DNA of 5,644 nucleotides from NCBI GenBank assembly GCA_003246505.1, contig QKAI01000340.1:1-5644 (forward strand), read 5' to 3'. The notes beneath the pieces are model-generated. The model was not told the origin of the DNA. It saw nothing but the letters and a program-made list of their open reading frames with translations, and did no database searches. Both the position numbers and the translations under genes were made by a program. Of this stretch, positions 1 to 5,644 are shown piece by piece (positions within the stretch are counted from its first letter, which is position 1; every line of letters begins with the position of its first letter). This DNA comes from Spirochaetaceae bacterium. Lineage in GTDB: Bacteria > Spirochaetota > Spirochaetia > DSM-2461.

Positions 1-8
1 ATATACCC

Positions 9-40
9 TGGGTTTTACCTATACCCTAACCCAACTTTTT
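9..40 (+). terminator. Possible weak rho-independent terminator
   Basis: TGGGTT (9-14) can pair with AACCCA (28-33) around a 13-base loop, followed after two bases by five T residues (36-40). That is the layout of an intrinsic terminator, but the stem has only six base pairs, three of them A-T, and the loop is large. It could end a transcript entering from left of the window. It precedes the decayed gene remnant, so it may instead be chance pairing in AT-rich spacer DNA. Confidence 0.3.
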
Positions 41-85
41 AGTGGTATATGCACTCGATTATTGATGACCAACGGAACAGGATAG

Positions 86-290
86 GGGGATCCCGGCGAT
101 ATAGCCGCTTTCCTGAATCGGGAGAGGACTAAGAAGCTGGAGCAGAAGATGCGATCCTCCGAATCCCTCACAAAAAAAGCTGGTCACCGTGGCCTGCATG
201 ATGGCCGTGGACCGGTCCATGGCCCAGGGCCGCCCGGTCCGCGTCGCCGAAATCCTGCGGGAGAACGGCCTGGGAGAGCTGGCTTCCTAG
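86..290 (+). pseudogene. 3' remnant of a frameshifted gene, possibly Gfo/Idh/MocA-type oxidoreductase
   Basis: From 180 to the TAG at 288-290 one frame reads LVTVACMMAVDRSMAQGRPV, then RVAEILRENGLGELAS and stop. Nearly all these codons end in G or C, as in the intact genes, so it is very probably real former coding sequence. The pattern of Ala-Cys, a short helix with Ser, then Gly-Arg-Pro-Val and an Ile/Leu resembles the C-terminal tail of Gfo/Idh/MocA NAD(P)-dependent sugar or inositol oxidoreductases, but the match is short and the family call weak. This frame is closed upstream by TGA at 114-116. A plausible continuation, GDPGDIAAFLNRERTKKLEQ then KMRSSESLTKK (86-178), lies one frame away and would join across the run of seven A at 172-178. 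A further shift at the G run 85-89 would join it to a frame open from ATG 49. No start with a ribosome binding site is visible. Either the gene is decayed or the homopolymers contain sequencing errors. Confidence 0.35.
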
Positions 291-311
291 GGGCGTTCCG
301 CCATGTCCGGA

Positions 312-367
312 TTTTCCTGAAAAGGGTCCGTTTCTGTCTCAATTTCGCTATACCCTTTCAGGGAAAA
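312..367 (+). repeat. Long imperfect inverted repeat in the MATE leader
   Basis: The left arm TTTTCCTGAAAAGGGT (312-327) pairs with the right arm ACCCTTTCAGGGAAAA (352-367) across a 24-base loop. About 15 base pairs form, with one bulged A in the left arm and one bulged G in the right arm. The stem is not followed by a T run on either strand, because the arms start with TTTT and end with AAAA. It therefore does not look like an intrinsic terminator. It ends 24 bases before the ribosome binding site of the MATE gene, so a leader RNA structure or a protein-binding dyad are both possible. No known riboswitch class was recognised. Confidence 0.55.
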
Positions 368-391
368 GCGCTATCTTTCACCAGGATGTCC

Positions 392-399
392 GAGGTGAT
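392..399 (+). promoter_or_regulatory. Strong ribosome binding site for the MATE gene
   Basis: GAGGTGAT matches the complement of the usual 16S rRNA 3' end over eight consecutive bases. The GAGG core sits four bases before the ATG at 400. This fixes the MATE start and predicts efficient initiation. The TGA at 401-403, overlapping that ATG, closes an unrelated frame and probably has no coupling role. Confidence 0.8.
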
Positions 400-1755
400 A
401 TGACAAAGGATCTGACCGGGGGAAGACCCCTGATTCGCATACTGGAATTTTCCCTGCCCGTCCTGTACGGCAGCCTTTTCCAGCAGTGCTACAATGTGGT
501 TGATACGGTGATTGTGGGAAGAAGCCTGGGGGTCGGCGCCCTGGCGGCGGTCGGTTCCACGGGCTCTCTGAATTTTCTGATTCTCGGCTTCTGCATCGGC
601 GTCACATCCGGATTCGCCCTGCCCGCGGCCAGGTATTTCGGAGCCCGGGATTACAGCCGTATGCGGCGGTCCGTTTACAACGGTGAGAGACTGGCCCTGT
701 CCGTAGCCGTTATCGTGACGGCGGCTATGGTGCTGTTCTGCCGCCCCCTGCTCATTATTATGGGGACTCCTCCGGATATCGCGGACAGGGCCTTCTCCTA
801 TATCCGCATCATCTTCGCCGGTATCCCCCTCCTCATCCTCTTCAACATGGTTTCCTCCCTGCTGCGGGCCGTGGGGGACAGCCGCACCCCCCTGTTGTTC
901 CTCCTTGCCTCCTCCCTCCTGAATATCTTCCTGGATCTGCTCTTCATCCTCGTTTTTCGCTGGGACGTGGGGGGAGCGGCTCTGGCCACGGTCATTTCCC
1001 AGGGCCTCTCCGGCATCGCCTGCCTGGTCTACATGCGCCGCCGGTTCGCCATTCTGAAGCTCCTGCCCGGGGACAGGGTGAGGGACAGGGGCCTCCAGGC
1101 CGAACTGATCGCGGCGGGGCTGCCCATGGGACTCCAGTACTCCATCACCGCCGTGGGGGCCCTGGTCCTGCAGATCTCGGTCAATGGCCTGGGTTCGGGC
1201 GTAGTGGCTTCCGTCTCCACGGCGCAGAAAATCCAGATGTTCCTCTGCGCCCCCTTTGATGCCCTGGGAACGACCATGGCCACCTTCGGGGGACAGAACA
1301 CGGGGGCGAGGGCCTGGGGGCGGCTGAGGAGGGGAGTCAGGGACAGTTCTCTGCTCGGTGCGGCCTATTCGATACTGGCTCTGGGGATACTGATTCCCTT
1401 CGGCGGGCACATGGGAATGCTCTTCCTGCCGTCGGGGGAGACGGAAATCCTGGGTCAGATCCACCGGCTGCTCGTCTACAACGGATCCTTTTTCCTTCCC
1501 CTGGCCCTGGTGAACATTGTCCGCTTCATGATTCAGGGCATGGGATTCAGCGGATTCGCCCTATTCGCCGGCCTCTTTGAGATGATCGCCCGGACGGGGG
1601 TAGGGCTGCTGGCCGTTCCGGCATGGGGCTTTGATGCGGTCTGCCTTGCCTCACCCGCCGCCTGGGTGTTGGCCGATCTTTTCCTGATTCCGGCCTTCTT
1701 CGTCTGTCTCAAAAGACTGGAATCGACTCCGGACGGTTTGCTGCAGATCGCCTGA
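400..1755 (+). CDS. MATE family multidrug/cation antiporter
   Basis: An inner-membrane exporter of the multidrug and toxic compound extrusion family, which expels drugs or cationic metabolites in exchange for H+ or Na+. At 451 residues it is full length for the family, and its hydrophobic profile fits twelve membrane helices. Two MatE repeats are visible, at about residues 15-175 and 238-400. Hallmarks are Pro20 in the first helix, FQQCYNVVDTVIVGR (27-41) with the conserved helix-1 Asp35, AAVGSTG (49-55), RAVGDSRTPL (156-165) between helices, GLPMGLQ opening the second half (240-246) and GGQNTGAR (297-304). The sequence resembles the DinF/NorM-like transporters common in Firmicutes and spirochaetes. 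The start is supported by the near-perfect ribosome binding site. A hairpin-bearing leader lies upstream, and the EAL-domain gene follows 64 bases downstream in the same direction. Substrate and coupling ion cannot be read from the sequence. The family assignment is secure. Confidence 0.95.
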   Translation: MTKDLTGGRPLIRILEFSLPVLYGSLFQQCYNVVDTVIVGRSLGVGALAAVGSTGSLNFLILGFCIGVTSGFALPAARYFGARDYSRMRRSVYNGERLALSVAVIVTAAMVLFCRPLLIIMGTPPDIADRAFSYIRIIFAGIPLLILFNMVSSLLRAVGDSRTPLLFLLASSLLNIFLDLLFILVFRWDVGGAALATVISQGLSGIACLVYMRRRFAILKLLPGDRVRDRGLQAELIAAGLPMGLQYSITAVGALVLQISVNGLGSGVVASVSTAQKIQMFLCAPFDALGTTMATFGGQNTGARAWGRLRRGVRDSSLLGAAYSILALGILIPFGGHMGMLFLPSGETEILGQIHRLLVYNGSFFLPLALVNIVRFMIQGMGFSGFALFAGLFEMIARTGVGLLAVPAWGFDAVCLASPAAWVLADLFLIPAFFVCLKRLESTPDGLLQIA

Positions 1756-1761
1756 TCAGGC
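1750..1761. repeat. 12-bp perfect palindrome over the MATE stop codon
   Basis: GCCTGATCAGGC is perfectly self-complementary and contains the MATE stop TGA (1753-1755). It ends two bases before the -35 hexamer of the predicted EAL-gene promoter, a position where a DNA-binding regulator could sit. As RNA it could form a four-pair stem with a GATC loop followed by a T-rich stretch, which is too weak for a confident terminator. Functional meaning is inference. Confidence 0.45.
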
Positions 1762-1763
1762 AT

Positions 1764-1792
1764 TTGACTTTTCCCCCGGAACACCTGATACT
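1764..1792 (+). promoter_or_regulatory. Predicted sigma-70-type promoter for the EAL-domain gene
   Basis: TTGACT (1764-1769) is five of six to the -35 consensus. GATACT (1787-1792) is four of six to the -10 consensus and keeps the important second A and last T. The spacer is exactly 17 bases. Transcription would begin near 1799, giving a leader of only about 20 bases before the TTG start at 1820. The local AT-rich dip between two GC-rich genes supports it. The gene may therefore be transcribed independently of the upstream MATE gene, although read-through is not excluded. Confidence 0.6.
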
Positions 1793-1813
1793 TTTATTAT
1801 AAGGTCCCGGGGG
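1773..1813 (+). repeat. GC-rich inverted repeat spanning promoter and ribosome binding site
   Basis: CCCCCGG (1773-1779) is the exact inverse of CCGGGGG (1807-1813). Inside it, ACCT (1783-1786) can pair with AGGT (1802-1805). The dyad centre falls just after the predicted -10 element. The right arm holds the only close Shine-Dalgarno-like G run (1809-1813, six bases before TTG), so RNA reading through from the MATE gene could hide that site. No T run follows, so it is not a standard terminator. Confidence 0.5.
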
Positions 1814-1819
1814 TATCCG

Positions 1820-4525
1820 TTGAAACTGTCCGAATTGAATCGCTTGGCCATAAAATCCGTATTATTCCGTTTCACCCTGTTCGGTCTGCCCCTGGTCCTC
1901 CTATCCTATTGGGGACTGACCCTGGTTTACCAGAGCCGCCTGGAAACTCTCCTGACGGACCGGGAAAAGCAGCAGGAAGAGCTTGTCCTTCTGGATGAAT
2001 TCTACTTCGAGAACATGTTCGCCCTGATTTACGGCGACATAACCGTTGTCATGAATTCCGATGAACTGCAGCGCTATGTCCTCGAACCCTCCGATCTCAA
2101 CTGGTCGGAAGCGGGGGAGATGTTCCTCCGCTTTCTGAGGGGGAAGAGAAATATTATCCAGCTGCAGTTTGTGGCTCCCGACGGGAAAGTGCTCCTCGGG
2201 GTGACCAAAAGGGGAGAGGGAATTTATGTCACCGATCGGGAAAGCCTGCCCGATTTGGGGGGGACCTCTTACTTTCAAATCCTCCGGAGGACCGCGGACG
2301 GGCAGATGGGCCTATCCGATTTCCAGCTGCAACGGGATGGGGGGGAGATCGTCCTGCCTTACAGACCGGTGATCAGCTTCGGCCTTCCCGTCGGTGGGAT
2401 GGAGTCCCGCTACGGATATCTGATAGCCGATGTGGACGGGCTGGGTTCCATCGAATTCCTGAAGAACTCGGAACTGAAGATGAACGCCGATTATGAGCTC
2501 GGCCTGATTGACGGCAGGCGCTACATAAGTTCCGAATCCGTCAGGACGGAGGAAAGTCTGGGGGCCGCCTTTCTGGAAAATCCCCTGTGGCTCGCCGATA
2601 TCTTCGATGAGATCGACTTCGCCAGGGACCGGCACCGGTTTACGAGTGACGGGCGCAGCTACTTCTATCGCCTCCTGGGTATGGGGAACTCCGATTGGAG
2701 TATCCTCTTTGATGGATCGGACACCCGATGGCTTATTCTCAGCTCCTTCGACATAGGCGAGCTCCTTTTCTCCGAGGGCGGACTATTTATCCGCTTCCCC
2801 TTCCTGCGGGCGGTGGCGGTCTCATTGTTTGCTCTCATCATTCTAGTCATTCTGATTTTCTTCCGGGTCAGGGAATCGGAGCATCTCCTCTTCCTGGCCT
2901 CGGGCATCATCACCGATTTCTCCCACGACGGGATCATGATCACCGACGACCGCAAGCGGGTTCTGTATTGCAATCCCCTATTTGAAGATCTTTACGGGTA
3001 CAGCCTCACGGAGCTGAAGGGAAAGAACCCCAGGGAGTTGCTTTCCGGCTCCCCTCCCATCTCCTTTGGTAAGGAAAAGGGGCAGGACTATATTGTCTGG
3101 GAGGGAAACATCTGGGATGTCTCCCGGGACCGGGTTCACATCCAGAGGTACCTCCGCCTGAGGTCGGTCGATTCGGCGGACAGGAATACCTCCTATTTCA
3201 TCGGGATTTATTCGGAGCCGAAGCTGCGGTCCCGACCGGAGGATGAGAGGAATCCCGCCACCCTGCTGAACCGGGAGACGGTGGATTACTTCGCTCCCCA
3301 GCTCTTCCGCTGCAACCCCCCCGTGGGGGGAATGACGGCGGTGGCTATCCTGAGGATTTCCGAATTCGCCATTCTCAGGAACCGGCTGACCGAGAATGAG
3401 GAAAGCACCCTCATCAGCACCCTCTCCTCGACCATAATGAAGAGCCTCGGTTCCGAGACCATCATCTTCGCCCCCACCTCGGGTCTCCTCTTTCTGGCCG
3501 TCTCCCTGAGGGAGGATTTCCCCGTGGAGAATGTCATGGATAGCATAGACCGGGCCGTCTCTTCAATCTCCTTCTCCGATCCGGGATGCCGGATACAGTA
3601 CCTGGCGGGTGTCGCCCTCTCCCCGGAGCACGGCGAGGACGGGGAGACTCTCATCGAGTGCGCCTCCATGGCCCTGGAAGCGGTCTCCCGGTATCGGGCC
3701 GTCAAGTATCTTCTCTATGACGGGAGCATCCGGGATATGGTAAGTCAGTATCACAGGATAAAGAACGAAATTGAAACGGCCTACGAGGAAGATGAATTCT
3801 CCCTCGTCTACCAGCCCCAGAACAATGCGGAGACGGGACGCATCACCGGAGTGGAAGCCCTCGTCCGATGGGAGAGCCGCCGCCTGGGGAGCGTCTCCCC
3901 CGCCCGGTTCATACCCATTATGGAAGAGGAACCCACCCAGATCAAAAGGCTCGGGAAGCACATCCTGTCCAAGGTGATTGGGGAGTGCGGCGTCCTTCTG
4001 CCCCTGATCTCCGAAGATTTCCGGGTCTCGGTCAACCTTTCCGCCCAGGAATTCGCCGATCCCGCCCTGATTTCAGAACTGATACAGATAGTCTGCGACA
4101 GCGAATTTCCGGCCAGGAACATCTGCTTCGAGATTACGGAGACGATACTCTCGGAGAATCTCAACAAGACGAACCGGGTCATCGGGAAGATCCATGAGCG
4201 GGAGATCACCGTGGCCATTGACGACTTCGGGACCGGATACTCCTCCCTGGGCTATCTCAGGAAGCTGGAGTCGGACAAACTCAAGGTGGACCGGATGTTC
4301 ATAAAGGATTATCCCGGGCAGGACGACGGCTCCATTCTGAGCGCCATCGTCAAGCTGGCCCGGGAACTGGGCATGAAGGTTATCGTGGAGGGAATCGAAA
4401 CCCGGGAGCAGCTCGCCTTTGTCCGCAGCCTGGGCTGCGAGGAGTTTCAGGGGTATCTCTTCTCCAGGCCGGTGGTCATAGGGGAGATTGTCGCCATGCT
4501 GGAGAAGGAACGCCCCCAGGCCTGA
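1820..4525 (+). CDS. Membrane-bound sensor-PAS-GGDEF(degenerate)-EAL c-di-GMP phosphodiesterase
   Basis: Predicted to hydrolyse the second messenger c-di-GMP to pGpG at the cytoplasmic face in response to an external signal. Helix 1 is at residues ~13-37 and helix 2 at ~328-348. Between them lies a ~290-residue extracytoplasmic domain that looks like a dCache-type sensor. A PAS domain follows (~355-467; NPLFEDLYGYS and ELKGKNPRELLSG). The GGDEF-like domain (~480-635) has lost its signature: APTSGLLFLAV (551-561) stands where ARLGGDEF is expected, and no RxxD inhibitory site is seen, so it should not make c-di-GMP. The EAL domain (~650-895) keeps the catalytic set: EALVR (679-683), Asn739, Glu771 in FEITET, DDFGTGYSSL (801-810), Lys822, Glu857 in VEGIE, and Gln877 in FQGYLFSRP. 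The start is the TTG at 1820: no ATG or GTG lies upstream in frame, and helix 1 begins soon after it. The ribosome binding site is modest (GGGGG, 1809-1813). The stop abuts that of the convergent gene. The ligand is unknown. Confidence 0.93.
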   Translation: MKLSELNRLAIKSVLFRFTLFGLPLVLLSYWGLTLVYQSRLETLLTDREKQQEELVLLDEFYFENMFALIYGDITVVMNSDELQRYVLEPSDLNWSEAGEMFLRFLRGKRNIIQLQFVAPDGKVLLGVTKRGEGIYVTDRESLPDLGGTSYFQILRRTADGQMGLSDFQLQRDGGEIVLPYRPVISFGLPVGGMESRYGYLIADVDGLGSIEFLKNSELKMNADYELGLIDGRRYISSESVRTEESLGAAFLENPLWLADIFDEIDFARDRHRFTSDGRSYFYRLLGMGNSDWSILFDGSDTRWLILSSFDIGELLFSEGGLFIRFPFLRAVAVSLFALIILVILIFFRVRESEHLLFLASGIITDFSHDGIMITDDRKRVLYCNPLFEDLYGYSLTELKGKNPRELLSGSPPISFGKEKGQDYIVWEGNIWDVSRDRVHIQRYLRLRSVDSADRNTSYFIGIYSEPKLRSRPEDERNPATLLNRETVDYFAPQLFRCNPPVGGMTAVAILRISEFAILRNRLTENEESTLISTLSSTIMKSLGSETIIFAPTSGLLFLAVSLREDFPVENVMDSIDRAVSSISFSDPGCRIQYLAGVALSPEHGEDGETLIECASMALEAVSRYRAVKYLLYDGSIRDMVSQYHRIKNEIETAYEEDEFSLVYQPQNNAETGRITGVEALVRWESRRLGSVSPARFIPIMEEEPTQIKRLGKHILSKVIGECGVLLPLISEDFRVSVNLSAQEFADPALISELIQIVCDSEFPARNICFEITETILSENLNKTNRVIGKIHEREITVAIDDFGTGYSSLGYLRKLESDKLKVDRMFIKDYPGQDDGSILSAIVKLARELGMKVIVEGIETREQLAFVRSLGCEEFQGYLFSRPVVIGEIVAMLEKERPQA

Positions 4526-5644
4526 CTACTGCTCCCCCCGGATCTCCACCCGGCGGATTTTGCCGCTGATGGTTTTGGGAAGCTCGGACACGAATTCCAC
4601 GATCCGGGGGTACTTGTAGGGGGCGGTCACCCGTTTCACATGGTCCTGGAGCTCTTTCACCAGCTCTTCCCCGGCCCGGTCCTTCCACTTCTCCGAAAGA
4701 ACCACCGTGGCCTTGACAATCTGCCCCCGCATCTCGTCGGGAACCGCCGTGACGGCGCACTCCAGAACGCTTTCGTGCTCCATGAGGGCGCTCTCCACTT
4801 CGAAGGGTCCGATCCGGTAGCCGGAGCTCTTGATCACGTCGTCCGTGCGGCCCACGAACCAGAAGAAGCCGTCCTCGTCCATCCAGGCCGTGTCCCCGGT
4901 GTAGTATATTCCGTCGTGATAGACCGACTCAGTCAGCCTCTCGTCCCGGTAGTACCCCTTGAAGAGGCCCACCGGCCGGAACCGTTCCATATTGATGACG
5001 ATCTGCCCGATGTCCCCGGGGGCGCAGCGCTTTCCCTCCCCGTCCACGATCTCGATGTCGTAGCCGGGGGAGGGTTTGCCCATGGAGCCGGGCTTGGGCT
5101 CCATGCCGGTGAAGCAGCCGATGGCCAGGGTCAGTTCGGTCTGCCCGTATCCCTCCATCAGCTTAAGGCCGGTCTGGTCCAGGAACTTGTTGTACACCTC
5201 CGGATTGAGGGGCTCCCCGGCCACGGCGCAGTACTTCAGGGCGGAAAGATCGTACCGGGACAGGTCCTCGGCGATCATGTAGCGGTAGATGGTAGGGGGG
5301 GCGCAGAAGGTGGTCACCCTGAACCGGGAGAGTTTGGCCAGGAGGTTTTTCGGAACGAAGGCGTCCATGTCGTAGACGAAGACCGCGCTGCCGCAGAGCC
5401 ACTGCCCGTAGATCTTGCCCCAGACCGCCTTGGCCCAGCCCGTGTCCGCCACGGTGAGATGGAGCCCCCCGTCTATCACGTTCTGCCAGTATTTAGCCGT
5501 GACGATGTGCCCCAGGGGGTAGGAGAAGTCGTGCTGCACCATCTTGGGGTAGCCCGTTGTGCCGGAGGTGAAGTAGAGGAGCGAAGTATCCCCCAGGGCG
5601 GGAAGCTCACCGGGAGCGGGCCGTTCAAAGAGGGGGCTCTCTCC
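4526..5644 (-). CDS. AMP-forming acyl-CoA synthetase (acetyl/medium-chain type), N-terminus outside window
   Basis: Activates a carboxylic acid with ATP to an acyl-adenylate and then transfers it to CoA; a cytoplasmic ANL-superfamily enzyme. The reading frame stays open to the window edge, so 372 C-terminal residues are present. The usual ~550-residue length implies roughly 170-190 are missing. Counting from the edge, visible motifs are the phosphate-binding loop YFTSGTTGYPK (24-34), DTGWAKAVWGKIYGQW (67-82), GYGQTE (165-170), YYTGDTAW with Asp251 (247-254), the hinge region GRTDDVIKSSGYRIGPFEVE (265-284), and PKTISGK (356-362). Lys362 is the catalytic lysine of the adenylation half-reaction. 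PKTISGK also fits the PX4GK pattern at which Pat/AcuA-type acetyltransferases inactivate such enzymes. The DTGW segment favours the acetyl-CoA or medium-chain (ACSM-like) synthetases over long-chain ligases, but the acyl chain cannot be fixed. It is convergent with the EAL gene, with no base between the stops. Its promoter is beyond the window. Met at 5542 is internal, since it follows the phosphate loop. Confidence 0.93.
   Translation of the reverse strand, partial: GESPLFERPAPGELPALGDTSLLYFTSGTTGYPKMVQHDFSYPLGHIVTAKYWQNVIDGGLHLTVADTGWAKAVWGKIYGQWLCGSAVFVYDMDAFVPKNLLAKLSRFRVTTFCAPPTIYRYMIAEDLSRYDLSALKYCAVAGEPLNPEVYNKFLDQTGLKLMEGYGQTELTLAIGCFTGMEPKPGSMGKPSPGYDIEIVDGEGKRCAPGDIGQIVINMERFRPVGLFKGYYRDERLTESVYHDGIYYTGDTAWMDEDGFFWFVGRTDDVIKSSGYRIGPFEVESALMEHESVLECAVTAVPDEMRGQIVKATVVLSEKWKDRAGEELVKELQDHVKRVTAPYKYPRIVEFVSELPKTISGKIRRVEIRGEQ

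Larger units (their letters stand above)
1..399. other. Gene-poor left end: AT-rich spacer, gene remnant and MATE leader
   Basis: No intact gene is seen here. The first ~50 bases are AT-rich and carry short inverted repeats: ATATACC at 1-7 against GGTATAT at 44-50, and TGGGTT at 9-14 against AACCCA at 28-33. The octamer TATACCCT occurs at 2-9, 20-27 and 349-356. Bases ~86-290 carry a broken coding remnant. Bases 291-399 are the untranslated leader of the MATE gene, with a long hairpin and a strong ribosome binding site. I found no convincing -35/-10 pair in 291-399, so the MATE promoter may lie further left, be of another sigma class, or be unrecognisable by eye. Confidence 0.6.

Noticed and set aside
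149..403. 84-codon open frame on the + strand ending on the MATE start codon
   Set aside because: Its middle runs out of frame over the well-preserved 183-290 remnant and its end crosses the hairpin and ribosome binding site. It has no ribosome binding site and a biased Arg/Gly/Pro composition. Only its first codons may belong to the shifted remnant.
386..403. Five-codon leader peptide (MSEVI) overlapping the MATE start
   Set aside because: It has no ribosome binding site of its own, and the overlap arises simply because GAGGTGAT is followed by ATGA. Nothing indicates attenuation.
358..1464. 368-codon open frame on the - strand opposite the MATE gene
   Set aside because: It is codon-aligned with the MATE gene in antisense. 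Hydrophobic codons with T in the middle become A-middle codons, which explains its Gln/Glu/Asp/His-rich, low-complexity composition, and G/C third positions suppress stops. The + strand product is an unmistakable MATE protein.
3286..4218. Overlapping antisense frames of 130-140 codons opposite the EAL gene
   Set aside because: They sit wholly within a conserved GGDEF/EAL coding region, lack ribosome binding sites and family motifs, and are expected in GC-rich DNA.
4517..4524. CAGGCCTG palindrome at the convergent junction as a bidirectional terminator
   Set aside because: Eight bases with no loop and no flanking T or A runs cannot form a credible terminator hairpin.
4526..5542. Acyl-CoA synthetase starting at the Met codon at 5542
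   Set aside because: The frame continues to the window edge and encodes the essential phosphate-binding loop upstream of that Met, so the gene is truncated by the window rather than short.
1..5644. CRISPR arrays, tRNA or rRNA genes, insertion sequences, toxin-antitoxin or defence genes
   Set aside because: No regularly spaced direct repeats, cloverleaf-like segments, transposase motifs or small paired genes were found. The three main genes fill 400-5644 apart from a 64-base spacer.

Overview
This 5.6-kb window is GC-rich chromosomal DNA of ordinary bacterial gene content. It holds two co-oriented + strand genes, a convergent partial gene on the - strand, and a gene-poor left end with a broken gene remnant. 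Coding regions favour G/C strongly at third codon positions, while the spacers at 1-50 and 1756-1819 are clearly more AT-rich. The strong Shine-Dalgarno sequence at one gene, a TTG start at another, a MATE transporter resembling Firmicutes and spirochaete types, and a periplasmic sensor-PAS-GGDEF-EAL protein together suggest an anaerobic, free-living bacterium. A high-GC spirochaete is my best guess and a clostridial-type Firmicute the main alternative. This is inference only, because no rRNA or marker gene is present.

Layout. Bases 1-50 are AT-rich and carry small inverted repeats, including a weak terminator-like hairpin. Bases ~86-290 look like the decayed or frameshifted 3' end of a gene, possibly a Gfo/Idh/MocA-type oxidoreductase; the last 35 codons are well preserved. 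Bases 291-399 are the leader of the MATE gene. They contain a long imperfect hairpin (312-367) and a very strong ribosome binding site. Bases 400-1755 encode a complete 451-residue MATE efflux protein. The 64-base spacer that follows packs in a 12-bp palindrome on the MATE stop codon, a good sigma-70-like promoter and a GC-rich inverted repeat around that promoter. Bases 1820-4525 encode a 901-residue membrane-bound c-di-GMP protein: TM, extracytoplasmic sensor, TM, PAS, degenerate GGDEF, intact EAL. It is predicted to be a phosphodiesterase. Bases 4526-5644 (- strand) encode the C-terminal 372 residues of an AMP-forming acyl-CoA synthetase of the acetyl/medium-chain type. Its stop codon directly abuts the EAL gene's stop codon.

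Working together. MATE and the EAL protein could be partly co-transcribed, but the spacer promoter suggests the EAL gene also has its own control. Nothing links the convergent acyl-CoA synthetase functionally to the other two. I see no CRISPR array, tRNA, rRNA, insertion sequence, toxin-antitoxin pair or defence system, and no convincing previously undescribed multi-gene system. The most interesting signals are regulatory: the hairpin before MATE and the nested dyads around the EAL-gene promoter.
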